Below, piece by piece: positions 46,447-60,703 of a stretch of 64,000 nt of DNA. The position numbers and the translations under genes are program-made. Each line of letters starts with the position of its first letter. Position 1 is the stretch's first letter. Under the pieces are notes generated by a model that was not told the DNA's origin, searched no databases, and saw only the letters and a program-made list of their open reading frames with translations. The DNA is taken from contig NC_045138.2 of assembly GCF_008831285.2 (NCBI RefSeq), positions 14,768,571-14,832,570 of the forward strand, given 5' to 3'. The DNA is from Nymphaea colorata (Eukaryota; Streptophyta; Magnoliopsida; Nymphaeales; Nymphaeaceae).

Positions 46447-49400
46447 ATGGCTCGCAACGATCAGGAGCTGAAGGCGGCGAAAAATGCGTATAAGGAGGCG
46501 GTAGCCACCGGAAATCGGCGGGAGGAAGCCCGCTGGGCGAACGTCATGGGCGACCTACTAAGGCGGCGCGGCGAGTACGTCGAGGCGCTGCGGTGGCTTC
46601 GGATCGATTATGATGTATCCGTCAAGCACTTGCCGGAGAAGCACCTGCTACCGACGTGCCAGTCCCTAGGAGAGGTTTATCTCCGGCTGGAGAGTTTCGA
46701 GGACGCTCTAGTTTATCAGGTTTCCCCTTGAAGCTTCTTCATTCCCCCCCCTCATTTCGAGTTTGGACGTCTAGGGCTTCCTGAAAAAGAATGCCGTTTC
46801 AAAAATGTTGCTGATGCCTCAATTTTCTAGAGGAGAAAGGTCTATCGCGACTGAGTGCAGGTTTAGCAATCGTATAGCGCATTGTGGTGCTGGCATATTT
46901 GACACCTCTGCTTGAATTTCGGTGACCTATGTTCGTCACGTTGGCCAAAATGGCTGGCTCGTTGGTGCATCGATTAATATCTACTTGGTTGATTGTACTT
47001 ATCCCAGACTTATTAGGAACCTTAATCGAATCTGTTTGCTAGTTATCCCTTGGCGGCCCTGTTACAGCCTTGCTGCATGACCATATTTTTTACAACCTAG
47101 GTGCGTCATTTTGTGGAATTGCGTTAACCTATGCTTAATTAAGAACAAAAAAGGAGAGTTGGGCATTTTTGTTTGCACAGCCAATTTCTGCAGCCCATCT
47201 CGTGACATGTGCTTGTGATTTTGAAGCCGGTGGGTATCGAGTTTTAGTTCTGTTGCTGCCAACTCTTCAGCAGGGTTTCCTTCTGTTTCACAGTCATCTG
47301 AAGTTTTTATCCACAGACCCGTAGCTTTAGTTATATTTGGTATTAGCTTCAATATCACCCGATTGATGTGCTATCTTTTGCTGCCGCTAGCTCCTTCGAC
47401 AATGCCATGCGAGTCTCACGCTTGGAACTGTATTTTTCTATTATGGAGTTACATTCATTTGTTTAACGCAGCATCCTAGATCGAGTGCTCTGACAAATTG
47501 GATTGTAAATTTGATGAATCTAGTTGGAATAATGAACTTTGACGGCGACGCACCCTGATTGTTGGCATGTCATTGATTCAATTATTTACAGAAAATGCAT
47601 CTGGAGTTAGCAAAGAAAGCTGGTGATCTTGTTGAAGAGCAAAGAGCCAGTACACAGCTTGGCCGGACGTACCATGAAATTTTTCTAAGGTCTGAGAAGG
47701 ATCATGATGCTTTAAGAAACTCGAAGAAGTATTTTAGGTCAGCAATGGATCTTGCTCGGGATCTACAAGAAAATCCTCACCATCGAGGTTCCTTTTTCCT
47801 GAAAGAACTGATCGATGCTTATAACAACCTTGGTTTGCTCGAGATGGATCTTGATAACCTTGATGAAGCGCTGGCAATACTGCTTGAAGGTTTAAAAATA
47901 TGTGATCAGGAAGAGGTAAAGCAGGATGATGATGGGCGTAGCAGGCTGCATCATAATCTAGGCCGCCTATACATGGAGTTGAGGGTATGGGATAAAGCCA
48001 AATATCATACTGAGAGGGATATACTAATTTGTCGTAGTATTGGACATGCAGAAGGTGAGGCGAAGGGGTTCATTAATCTGGGTGAGCTGCATAATCGAGT
48101 GCAGAAGTATGACGAAGCAATTGTTTGCTACCAAAAGGCCTTGAAGATAGCAAAATCGATGGAAGATGAAAATGCACTAGTTGCACTAATTAATGAGAAC
48201 ATAAACACTGTTAAAGGTGCTTCTGAGGAGTTAGATAAATTGAAAAAAGAAGAACAGAATCTAAAGAAACTGTCCAGAAATGCTGTTTTTGCTAAAGGAA
48301 CTGATGCTGAAAGAAAAATTTTATTGGAGCAGAGTGCATCCCTTGATCGTCTCATTGAGATATCAAGCCTGCTTCAGGCTTGGCCAAGAGTAAGTTCACT
48401 AAGCATTTCTTGTTCCTGGTCTATGTTGTTATGAAGTGCCTAGGCTTTTATCGAAGCTTGCCGTTGCTAGACTACCTGCCATCTGAAGAAGCCTAAGCCG
48501 TATACTCGATTGTGTTGTTTTTTTTCTTCATTAACAACCTAGTTTTCTTTTCCCCTTGTGCAGTCTAAAGTAGTTTGTTTTTTTTCTTCATCTTTTGTCT
48601 TTACTCAGATGGTCTTTACCCTCATTCCTTTTGATGTTGCATCTGATTGCACTAGAACTATATATGCATGTTTGCATTTAAGTATTTACAGTTATGTTCA
48701 TAGATTTTTATACTTAGGCTTTTCTTGCTTTACAAACATTGCAAATCAGTGATGTAAATTGTAAACTTGCTTTCTTTAGTCTTTATGCTATGTAACTTTT
48801 AAACTTTAATTTGTTCAGTTTTACTAAATTTGGTCCTTTAAACTTTTAATAATGCTTCCTATGAATTATCGTGTTATTGAAGGTTTACTGTGAGGGTTGT
48901 TGTACAGTTTTGATTATTTTGTTTTTATAACTAATAATTATTGTTTTTTGATTAAAAATATTTTCATATTTATAATTAAATTTAAAGACTAATATTGAAC
49001 TTCATTGGTTTACTTCTTTTCTATTTTGACCACTTAAATGCACCTAGTCTTGCCTAGGATTTAGGCTCAACTCGCTGGTTGGGCTTTGCCTAGATCTTTT
49101 AACAACCCAGTTCTTGGTGCTGGAATTATAAGACCATACAAGTCAATATTTACATCCTTCAATTATACTTATTGTGTTTGAAACTGCAAATTCTCTTGGT
49201 TTTGTATGACTTGGCAAAAAAAAATGAACACAAATTAAAGTTGTGAAAACTGTGAAAATGAGAGGAAATTGGCAGATCAACTTATGTTTGGGAAATTGAC
49301 TGAAACTGGATGTGTCACAAAGACTGATTTTCTTTTTTCAATGATGAGAATGACGATGTTCTAAATATAAAAATTTTGAAAAAAAAATTCCTATTGTTTT

Positions 49401-52400
49401 TAGTGATATTACACTACCTAATATACCAGGTTCATATATCTGCTAAGCAAAGAGTTTACAAATACATAGTTTTTTACATACTAGAAGGGCTTGAATAGAA
49501 GGCTTTTTTTAGAGAATTCACAGGACGTTACTTAATGATTCTATGGCCTCATTCATTCTTAACAAAGCTTTTTTAATGACATATTAACTATGTGGTATGC
49601 AAAGTTGCAAACTATTTTCTTCCACTATATAATTTCTTCTGGTTGAGTACACTGTTCTGTATTTAGTTACTGCAGTTAACTTGTTCTGCCATTCTAGCAC
49701 TGGGAATTTGCCAAAAGGAAAAAAAGGGTGGCAAGAGAACTATGTGACAAGGAAAAGCTCGCTGACTCACTTCTTGCAATCGGGGAATCATATCAAAACC
49801 TCAGGAACTTTCCTAAAGCATGCAAGTGGTACACAAGAAGCTTGGATGCTTATAAGTCAATTAGAAACTTGAAAGTAAGTCTTGTTTCATGTTGCTTGCT
49901 TCTATTTGGTTATGCTGTAATTGCAATTTTAGAACTGCAATCGAAAGGTTTGTTAGTTGTCTGTGTTCTTTGTTTGGAGATACCGAGACATATTGAGCTG
50001 TTTCTTTACTTTTTAATACTGGGAAGGCTACTTTAATGTATATTGCATTTTATAACTTCTACAGGGGCAATCATTGGCCAAAACTAACATTGGTGCTGCT
50101 TTGGATTCTGATGGTGACTGGTTGGGTGCACTAGATGCATTTGAAGAGGGTTACAGGCAATTATCAAGACAGCCTTTCTTATACTTCACTTTTATTCTGA
50201 TTAATTCATGCTTCCAGTTCACAGTGTCTTGATGCTGGCAGTTTCTTGTGTTTCAACTAAGTATACTATTTTTCCTTTTCATGCAGAATTGCAGTCAAGG
50301 GGAATTTACTTGATGAACAGATTTTAGCTCTTGATAATATGCATTACAGTTATATGATCCGATTTGATGATGTTGAAAAAGCCAGGTTGGTGAATATAGA
50401 GTTGAGTATGTGGCACTGAACCTTATTCGCGATTGTATCTTATGTAGATTGTTGCTTGCAGAAAATTACAGGTTGACATAGATAGATTGAAGAGTCTACA
50501 GGAAGATGAAGTTCAACACCATAACCTGGGTACTGAATGCTGCTCTGAGACTGAGACAGCCTGTTGCTTGTCTGATACAGGATCAGATGAGGATGTTTCT
50601 TCCCAGCGGCATGTAAAACCTTTTTCTGCTTTGTCAGATCCACCTCATAATGACAAAGAGATTGGTGATGACCTCCCTTTGTCTATGTTTCTCAAACGTA
50701 ACAAGCGGCCGTCTCAGAAAAGGACATCCCAGTTGGGTTTTTGCACCGAGAAGGCTCCACATTCTAGTTTCCGAGTGGAAAATATTTCTGTTGATGTAAG
50801 CCGTTCTACAGATGATCAACAATTGGGTTCCCGTAAAAGAGTTCGTGTTATCATTTCCGATGATGAAGATTCTGGGAATGATGAAAGTGGTTGTTCTAGA
50901 GAGGAAGCACATAACCCTCTAACTTCAAATATTGCTACTTCTCAAGGTCTCTTCACTGTTTACTAATTTTTACAGGCATTCCTCATTTCTGTATTGATCA
51001 ATTTCTCATATTGCAGGTGTGAGAAGTTCTCCTCTTGGTGCTTCTCAAGATCATAAGGTTGATGAAGCTTGACAATTGCTGGTTGATTTCTTTCTTTTGA
51101 ACTGATAAACTGAAAACAATTTTTTCTTGGATCTTCAGGCATCGTCACATCCTGATGCCCAAAAAGATAACCATAGCATATGCGAGTCCATTCATCTAGA
51201 AGCTAGTTCCTCCTACAGATCTGATAATCACAAATCAAACTCAGGAAATGAAATCAGATGCAAAGAAACAGGCGCTTGGGAGACCACAAGTAACACACGT
51301 TTTGTATCCAAAGGCTCCACCTCCAGAAATACACTTCTTGACCAAGGGGAGTTTGATCCTTTGACGTCCAATAGTGGAGATTCTGTAAGTGTACCAGTTT
51401 CAATAACAATGGTGCCTGCCAGTAGTCTGTTTTACTTTGACCTTCTTTTTTCAAATAACAAAGTTTGAGGATTCCTTATTTATTTGCCTTTCAAGTTGAA
51501 CTGAGATCCAGATTTACCTTGTACTTCTTGTCAGTCTTCAGACACTTCATCTAATGTTAAGCAACTATCCAGCTTAGCATCTTGAAGCTTAGTTTCTGGT
51601 TTTCTTTTTTCATGCATAATGTTCCTTTTTTAAATTGTAATGCAGCTTGTAGTTCCTTGTAAAATTGATGAAACAATGGTCCACTTGGATTTATCTTCAT
51701 GCACTAATGGCGATAAAGTGAATGTTGATAGTATGAAGGTGGAATTAGCATGTCTTTATTATCTAAGGCTTCCTAAAGACAAGTGCTCTCGTGGTAAGTA
51801 GTCCACCTTCCATTTTTTTTTTTTTTTGCCTTTTTGTTTGTCATCTATGTTTTAGCAGAAGAAATTATGGAGGCTTACTTCATGTCATTTTTACTCTTTT
51901 CGGGCCTCCTGTCTTTCTTGTTGTGCTTCATTCAGGGATGTTGCCAATTATTCAGCTACTGAAATGGAATGAGAAAACTCTGGATTTGCTCGAGCCAGTT
52001 AAACAATTTGAGGATTATGGTAATGGAAAAGGCTGCATTGAAGCAGTTATTAGTGGTATGCATGCTTCTTAAGGCTCATGCTACTGATTGGATACATGCC
52101 TCTTTATTATTCTTACGTTCTATGAGGATCTTAAAAGTCTTGTCAGTCTCAAGCATGAATTGAACCAAATCGTAGGCCTGAAGTACTTTTTTTATACATG
52201 TTAATGGACACTAAGTTGTATTTTCTATAGGTTGGATTCACAAGCGTTTGATGAAGTTATATGTTGACTATTGTTCTAAAACCTCTGAATCTCCGAACAT
52301 GAAGTTGCTTAGGAAGCTCTACAATTTGGAGGTGCGCTGTGGTCCTATTTGCTCTTACTTTCTTCTATCTTTGTGTATTATCTGATAAATCTTTCTTATG

Positions 52401-55400
52401 ATTTAGGTTCTTTCCCCATTGCTAATCAATGTTCTTTTGAATTTTTCCTAAAAGGTTTCCGAGGATGAAGTTATAGTATCAGATTGTGAACTGGATGACA
52501 TGAGTATTTTACCTTTCTTGGACGCACTCTATGACTATCCAGTTGCTATCATGGATTTGTCACATAACGTGTTGGGTATGAAATTTCTTATACTTGCCTT
52601 TACATATTAAAAAATTTCCTGCCCCACCATATCTTTGTCAAATGTAGTATGAATGACTAACCGGTCTCATGTGTTGGCTTGAACTTTTCAGTTTTCTGTT
52701 CCCCCTTAGTATAGCTAGACTTTTTGTGCATCTAATTCCAAGTTGGGTTAGAATTTGATCGAAAAGATTTTCAATACATTAGTTCAATTGAATTAAATAT
52801 GATGTTCACTTTTCACATTGCCACTGTGTGCCATTTTCCGGTTTCTGGCTTATGACTATAATTGGCTGTCATGTTTTCGTGTACTGGATTCAGGAAATGA
52901 GACAATGAAGAAGTTGCATCAAATATTTGTCTCTACTACCCATATTTATGGCAGCTTGACACTAGATTTGCATCAGAATCGCTTTGGAGCAACGGCATTA
53001 TTCCAGGTGCTCTCTCAAAAGTATTCCCCTCCTCCTTTGGAGGACTTGCAATTCCTTCCATGCTAACTTCGTGAAATTTACAAGAAGGATTTAAAATATC
53101 AACCCATTAACTGGGAAAATAGTCTATTTCTGTGTATAGCACTTTTGTACATGCATGTTCTTTTGTGGCTATAAGATTTTAGATCTTTAGTAGATTTTAG
53201 GTTTCAACTTGTGCAAATAATAACTGTACATCATTTTAAGGCATTGCCTGGAAAATTTGGGCCCTACAGTACACACGAACAAAGGCAGCATATAGACATA
53301 CTTGAATTATCTGGTTTGTAATTTCAGAAATTTCTAATATATGGAACAAGTTGAATGCAAAAACCACAAATTTAGATTGGCCTCAGTTCCTTTAAAAATT
53401 TAACAGTGAGCACTCCCTTTTTTTTTTTTCCCCAGGTCTGTGAATGTCCTGTGCTATTTAGTCGATTGGAAGTTCTGAATCTATCTGAAAATCGCCTTAC
53501 AGATGCTTGTGCATCATACCTTTCAGTCATATTGAAAAACTGCAAAGGTTTGTTGCTTTAAATTTAAGCATTACAAAATGCTTCCTTTTTATACTGTGTT
53601 TACCAATACCGGTAGCTTGTTGTAAGCAGTTGTTTCTACTGTTCGACATTTGTTAGCCGAAATGTTACATTAGGTCTTCGTTCTTGTTGGAGTTTGTTGT
53701 CATGGTTTTTTCCTGATGATGTTACTCTGTTTTAGCTCTATATAGCTTAAACCTAGAGAAATGCTCAATCACATCAAGAACAGTGCAAACAATTGCGGAT
53801 TCAATACAGTCTGAATCTAGTCTTTCACATCTTGCTTTAGGTATTCTATTTTCTGGATCATTTACAGAGTTTTCAGTTTTAGGGTCTCTCAAGTTCCTCT
53901 TCATTGACTTCTGGCTTGATTTTCTTATGCAGGGAAAAATAATCCTATTTCTGTGAGTGTCATCATGCATTTATTGGATAGACTTTCTTGTATAAGGAGG
54001 TCTGTTGCAGGCAATTGTTACTCCATTTTGTTTTCTTATATTTTTGAACCTTGATATGCGGACGAGGAAACTGCTGATCTCCTTTTGTATATGCACATTA
54101 TACACCTGTAGATTTTCGGAGCTCAGTTTAACTGGTGTAAGGTTGGGCCAGGCTGTAATTGATAGTCTGTGCAAGTTTGCCGGAAAAGTACCAAGTCTAG
54201 CAGCGCTGGCTCTTGGGAACACTTGTATAGGCTCTGTGAGTGTTCCTTCTGACTTCTCAGAGTTATCAACTGTAAGGGTGGATGAAATTCCCCATTTTCT
54301 TAATAATGGCAACATTACATGACAGGATGGTGCTGTTATATTAACTGAAGCCTTGTCAAATGTATCTCAAGAATTTGTGAAGCTTGATATATCAAATTGT
54401 GGAGTAAGATCTTGTGACATGATTGGCATATTCAGGAGCATAGCCTCAACCGGTATCCTTGAACTGAATATAAGTGGAAATTCAATCGAACAAAAGGTTT
54501 GTTTGATTCGGCTTACTTAATTACTGATAGTTAGGCATATCGTTTATCATGTTTGATTGATATTTTCTGGTGCATCTCTCTAGTCAGACTCCTATGTCTT
54601 TCCAGATGCATGATCTACGTGGGATGTTCCTTTTCTTAATTTCATCTTCAAGTGTAACTTATGAGTAGTGTTCTTAAGATTGTTGTCAGGTATTCTTATT
54701 CTTGAATTTGTACGGAACATTTTATGGTCTCTCCTTCACCAGCGTAGGCGTGCATAGCCCTTCCCAACGGGAGGAAAAAGGGAAAACGAGAATAATTTTA
54801 CACCATAATAACCCTGTTCATTTTAGCATTTATTTTTCCATTATCTCTCTCTCTCGCGCGCGCGTGTGCGCGTAAGTAGTTCAAGTTTTCATCGCCCACT
54901 TTTTTCATGGGCTGGAACTGGAAAAGGCACTTTTTCGTTTTCTGGAATCCAATGCAGCTGCCAACATGGATTAGGAATGAGGAGAGGTTTCCACAAGATG
55001 CTGCTATCTTGGCCGTTTTCCTCCCCTTACAAGAATCTGTTTGTTCTACCAAATGTTAAAGGGGGCGGGCTTCCCTGCCAGTCCAGCCTTATTGCATTTA
55101 TCATCGCTTTTCTGTAATACCCTTGAAAAGCCAGGCCATCATTTTGGATGATAAAGCACATAAAACAAAATGGAAAAGGATGAGCAGATGTTTTAATAAG
55201 TAATCGATATGGGCAAGTGAAAGCATTTGTGTGTTGAGACTGCATGTTTAGCTATGATTTACAGATTATATTTCATTCTATGTGCTATTAGTGCAGTATC
55301 TTGGTTACAGTTGCTGGTGCGGTATATCCTAAGAATGCTTCAGGTTCCTTTGGCATGTAACGGCGGACATGATTTCAGTTTTAATTAAAGAATGGCGGTG

Positions 55401-56200
55401 TCACATATGCAGGGCGTGGATGGATTAGCGTCTCTTCTCACAAGTTCTCGTTGCTTTCTGAGAGTCCTCAAACTCGACGGCTGTCATCTTGGTCTCTCTG
55501 GAATTCTTTGCATAGTTGAGGCCTTGTCAGGTCCGTCTGCAACCGTCATTACGTAGGCTTGTAGAACGTATAAAAGGATAACATCAGAGAAAAGCAGCAT
55601 CTAACGGCTTCATGTCTTGCAGGAAACAACTCATTGGAAGAGCTCAGTCTTTCAGAAAACGTTGATTCCAACACGGACATTGTAAGCTGTCCAACTAGAA
55701 CTGCAAGTCTGAAGGGTTCGCAGGGGCTTGATCTTGCTGTTGCTTCTGAACAGACAGCCATGGAGGTGGAAACGGTTGAGCCGGTGTTGGATGTGCATGA
55801 AGCAGATGTGAACGGGCTTGTAGCTGCAGACAGCGAGGAGGGTTCAGATAGAGAGGGTCCGAATGATGACACTTGTGCTAGTTCAAGCCAATCACCTGAA
55901 GCGAACTTGGCGTCATCCAAGACACCAGAAATGACTTCAGAACATGAACCACCATATTTGGCACACCTTTCAAGAGCCATTATCAATGCAAAGCAGCTTC
56001 AATGCCTGGACCTCAGTGGCAACGGTTTCACCTCGGAGGTTGTTGAGAAACTTTACTCCTCGTGGTCATCATCTACAAGGATCAGGTGCTCAACAGCGAG
56101 GCACACAGAGAATGAGATTGTTCATTTCTCAGTGCAGGGAAAGCAATGCTGTGGAGTAAGGTCGTGCTGTAAAAAGGACTGGTGTGGGAGTGGGATTTAA
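46447..56200 (+). CDS. TSK: TONSOKU (TSK/BRUSHY1/MGOUN3), TPR-LRR replication-fork protein
   Basis: Twenty exons join in frame to 1362 residues (Arabidopsis TSK about 1311): 46447-46719, 47592-48389, 49698-49874, 50065-50156, 50287-50385, 50462-50946, 51017-51057, 51139-51384, 51646-51793, 51936-52055, 52231-52331, 52455-52575, 52894-53006, 53436-53547, 53736-53840, 53933-53999, 54112-54235, 54326-54496, 55413-55530, 55623-56200. Residues 1-480 are TPR repeats ([40 protein letters not shown]), which in plants recognise newly made histone H3.1. An acidic/basic linker follows ([30 protein letters not shown]). The region near 740-840 ([15 protein letters not shown]) corresponds to the ubiquitin-like part of TONSL. 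Leucine-rich repeats run from about 885 ([11 protein letters not shown]) to the end, broken by an acidic Ser/Glu-rich insert in the last exon. It acts in the nucleus in repair of broken replication forks and epigenetic maintenance. Intron 4 has a GC donor. Confidence 0.94.
54845..54872. repeat. CT/CG/TG microsatellite in TSK intron 18
   Basis: A CT run passes into CGCGCG and then TGTGCGCG. It lies in the 916-bp intron 54497-55412 and does not touch a splice site. Confidence 0.85.
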
Positions 56201-59200
56201 ACTGATGGAACCAAATTAGAACAAGGTACAATTTTTTTTTTCCTCATCTAACGCGTTGATCTTCCGCAGAGGAACTTTTGGTGCTCTCATACGCTACGCT
56301 TCTGCGAAGTGTGAACTACTTCAATTTGTCAAGCTTGTACAGAATAAATGATGGTTGTCGCTAAATGGCACTTGTTTGGAGGAATGCGTAGGACGGGCAC
56401 ACGGTTCTTTGACCTTCCAGGCGTTCTACCATAGAAAAGGTGTTCCACTTTTCCTGCTTATTAATTTTAGTGGCCCTCACTATGTTCTGGCGTCTGTTGT
56501 ATACGTGCGTATTGAGACACTCTACTCATGTTCTATTATCATGATATAACGCTAAGCAACCTCTGTGGGACGCTTGTTATTTTTTTGGTCACAAAGGAAT
56601 CCACCAGGATCAGGCTCTTTTGTTCTCACCTATCTCCTTCAAGTGCTAACCTTCTGGTTGACTAATGCGGAAACTTGAGTCAATTGTGTTGGTGGAATGA
56701 TGAGTTGCATTTCACGTTATTTGCTCAATAGTCGTTACCAAATGTGCACCGCGTTGAGTGGAGGAGACGCGACCAGAAAATCTGTAAAGAGAAGAAAAAC
56801 GATGTTTCTTTGTACGGTTGCACTGTGCTAAATTGAACGTCTTAGTTTTCTAAGGCGTCAGAGGGCATTCCTTTAGCTTTGCTTTGCATGGGAAAAGGGA
56901 TCTGATTCCCTTCCGTGCCTGGGAACATCAACTTTTCTCATAATCATCATATTGCTCCCAACAGTTCATTTTGGAACTAATGAGACGCATAGGCAATTTC
57001 TGGTGTTTCTGCAATATCATCGCTTGTGAAATGTTCTGCAGAGTGGTCTCTGCCGGATGTTGTTTGCTGAAACGGTTCTTACCTTAGGTCGTGTCTCTAG
57101 GTTAACAGACTTCAAATTACAATTACAACAGATTCGGTCAAGAACTGGAAATGGCAATCCTCTAAAGTTAGTTTGCAAACAGTGAGCTTACTTTGGAACT
57201 CTGTTATCGAAACAGAGTTTTCCTAGTTGTTCTTCATAAAGCTAGTTTCATGGAAGTGATCCTCCTGCCAAAGCGTCCAAGATTGGCATAAAGGTATTAT
57301 TGTTATTTTTATGTTGTGGCGAACGCTTTTATAAGCTGAAAGCTTAACACTTTATAAATTTCTTTTACACTATCGCACGATATGCTCTTGTTGCACAATT
57401 TACGGGGTCTTTGACTGTGGAGGTGAAACTATTCTTCAAGGACACGGTTCCTCACTGGTTCGGCTGCCACCGCGTCACACCTTGTGCAAGCTGAAGGCCC
57501 CTGGGCGCAGGTACTGCGCCCTGGAGTTTTATGCTACTAGGCAAGCAACAAAGTCTCCTGACCTGGGTGCTGTTTCTCCAAGTCGAGAATACTAAACCAT
57601 TCCAGTTCTTGGAAATTCTTGGAAGAAGCAATATAACTTAGAAAGGCAGACTCAGATCGTGATTAACCGTTGGCAAATATTAATTCAATCTTGGACTGTG
57701 TAGCTGATTACCCATCGAAGGAATGGTGGGTGATTGAGGAAGAAGCGGCTGTAACTTCAATGGTGAGAAATTAAATTACACCAATTCATGGGGCGGTCCT
57801 TGAATGATGCAAACAGACACATCTTACTTTAATTAATTAAAGGCATATAATGTTTGGCTGAACGTCATATTGTCCCCTAATGCAAGCAATTCCTTTTCAG
57901 CACATTCACTTGCGCATCAAGCAACCAATTTTAGAAGAATATAAGTGAAAATCCAAGGACTTGGATTTGTTCATGGGCGCAAGACTTTGAAGTTTGAACA
58001 AGGAACTGTTCATCACTTGGATCATACGGAAAGTGTTGCATGTGACGTGCCAACTTATACTAACTTGTTGCAGTTATTGGGTCCTTTCTGTGGGCGATTA
58101 ATTATTTAGCAGAGTACTGTTTCATGACAATGATCCTTTTGGCCTTTTCTTCGACAGTTGGTCTGAATGCAGACTCGGAAATAGTTCACCTTAGAAATAG
58201 CTCACATACGTATTTCTCTCTTGAAGACAAACAAAAGAAAACAAAGCATTTTTAGATGAGGAAAATCTAAAAAACCCAAACAACACTCCGTTTTCAATAT
58301 GGTTCGATTAGAATATGAAATCCTTTTAAGTGTGCAAAAAGCATGGGAAGGCAAATAGAGAACAAACTGTGGCTGCCCAAGTATTGGCACGCCCGGAAAT
58401 ATAAACAAGGAAGGCTAATGAGTAAAGTCGTCAATGGATCATGATATTTTCAGTGAAAAATTTGATTAGAAGCTGATGCAATGATGTTTGAGACAGAAAT
58501 TCTGTGTTGATAAAGATCATGATTTTGTGATTTATAGAAGGTGTGATTGTCACACGAGCTCATAGAATTTCTTGATGACAAAGTAAACATAAGATATTTT
58601 CACTAATATTTGTGAGTCATTCAATGAACATGATGGATGATTTATAAAGTGTCACAAGCAAAATTACAGCTTCTGAAGCTAAATTACTAATTCTCGCCCA
58701 CAATTTCATCAAGTAACTTAGTTATACACTTACTACCATATTAACCATAATCAAGTTGATCAAGCTGCTCATAATTAGTTCACATAGTCGTGATACCTAA
58801 TCCACATATTCCAAATACTTATCACATGGTTAAGTTTTAAAGCCCATTTTTTATTTAAAGTTTTGAGTTATGCAATAGATTTTGAATGTAATAACTATAG
58901 CACTAATACTTTCGAAATCCAAAAACATTTTTGAATTAACTTTTAACTTTTTTCTCATTTCTTTTTGATCGAAAAGACGAGATTAGGCAGACCCGAATCT
59001 TATATGCCAACGTAGACTTATATCAGTAAATTAAGGTCTTGGGGCCAAAACACCCATTTCAAAATCTTAAGCCCAAACACTTAACCAGGTGCATAGTGCT
59101 CTTGTTGGCTTTTCTTGGAATCATTTAAATGCGTTCTTCTTTTAGTAGGTTTGGACTTTCTTTTGAGAAAAATTCATTGGATATGTCACTTGTTCTTCAA

Positions 59201-60391
59201 CATGGGTTTAATAAATGTACTGGTACAAAGGATGGGCTACATTGGGCTTTGATTAGGTGAGGAATGAATGCACCAACTGACTAGACCAGTCCTGCACCTC
59301 AATTATCTCAACAGTTTGGTGCCTAGACCCAACTTAAAGCCAAGAAAAGTGGGGCCTAAGCATAGGTCTGGTCAAGTCAATATGTTTTGTGAGGTTGGTT
59401 TGGTCCTTTTATGAATTTCATCTTAGGCACATCAACCAGTTTTCGCTATAACTGCCACATTAAATGATCTAAAAATCATAAAATTGGCTGAATCAAAGCG
59501 GCCACATGCTGTGACAGCTTTATTTATTGTCAACTGAAACAAAGTTTCCGCAATTCATTTGACATAAAGTAAGGTGTAAAGGAACACACCTTTGGTTGAT
59601 TGAAATCAAATGCTCATTTAAGTGGCAAAGTAGAGGTAGCGATTGGGTTTTGGCTACTGAATTTATTAGGTGATTAGAGACTAAAATGAATGCAATTCGA
59701 GTCCAAGGCTCTCCCTTCTTCTCTTTATCTCTAGCATCTACGACTATGTCGGCTTGCACAGGGAGTTGACACCCAGAGAATGAAACTGTAAGAGAAATTA
59801 CGGCTCTGTATTGCATCAAATCCTCAAGAAGACATCCCTTATAGTATGGTCAAAAGTCACTTGCATAAGCGTACTAGTGCCTTAGCTTTCGATGCAAGGG
59901 AAAGCAAAATGTGAAGATGCTAATTCTACCCAACTCTATGGTTAAATGAGACTTTCATGCTTTGATTGATGCTTTTTGATTTATTTATCATCCGATATCA
60001 GATTTCTTAAGGTATCATTGTCAAAGAGTTCACATTGACGTGAAGTTAAGTGGGGCTTAGATTCTATGGTGCTGGCTCGTACGTGGTCAATTTAGTGGAG
60101 CTAAGACTTGTAGGCGCTAGTATGAGGTCAAGATCGAGTAGGCCAGGCTTAGACAAAAGCATATTCATTGATTGAACAAGAATATATGATGTTTAACTGA
60201 TTATGAGCTCTTTAATAAACTCGACTAATAGTTCATAATTCATCATATTTCCTTAGTTTAGATGTTTCATGAACTGTTCATAGCCATCCACGACCATCTA
60301 GTTAGTTCAGTCAAATTGCAGTCATTGTTGTAAAAACTAACTTTCAGGTGACCAAAAGGTGCTTAAACCAGAGCCAAAGCCTCCACCTCTT

Positions 60392-60483
60392 ACCTCTAGG
60401 GTTTAGGTCTGCATCAAAACCTGAGTGGAGTCAAAGTACCTCTAGAGTTTAGAGCTGCATCGAAACTTGAGTGGAGTCAAAGA
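60392..60483. repeat. 46-bp tandem duplication
   Basis: Copies start at 60392 and 60438 with ACCTCTAG(G/A)GTTTAG and share GAGTGGAGTCAAAG. Each has a few substitutions. Confidence 0.85.
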
Positions 60484-60525
60484 GTTAGTGCCGTGCTTTA
60501 CCCTATATAGTATATGCCCTATGAG

Positions 60526-60703
60526 CAGTGGCGTAGCCACATGGTGGCTGGTGTGGGCAACTGCCACACCAACCTCACAAAATTTGTTTAATATATATGT
60601 TAATGTTTTGATATGTTTGATTGTTATACATGTAAGTGCCCCAAAGAAATTAAAGATATTGAATGAATATCCCCACCAAAAAAAATTTCTGGTTCTGCTA
60701 ATG
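60526..60703. mobile_element. Decayed small hAT-like element (178 bp)
   Basis: The left end is CAGTGGCGTAGCCAC and the right end, read inwards, CATTAGCAGAACCAG, matching at 9 of 15 positions. CCTATGAG lies before it (60518-60525) and CCTGTGAG after it (60704-60711), a 7-of-8 target duplication. It contains GGTGTGGGCAACTGCCACAC and CCCCACC(A)n. There is no coding capacity. Confidence 0.5.
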
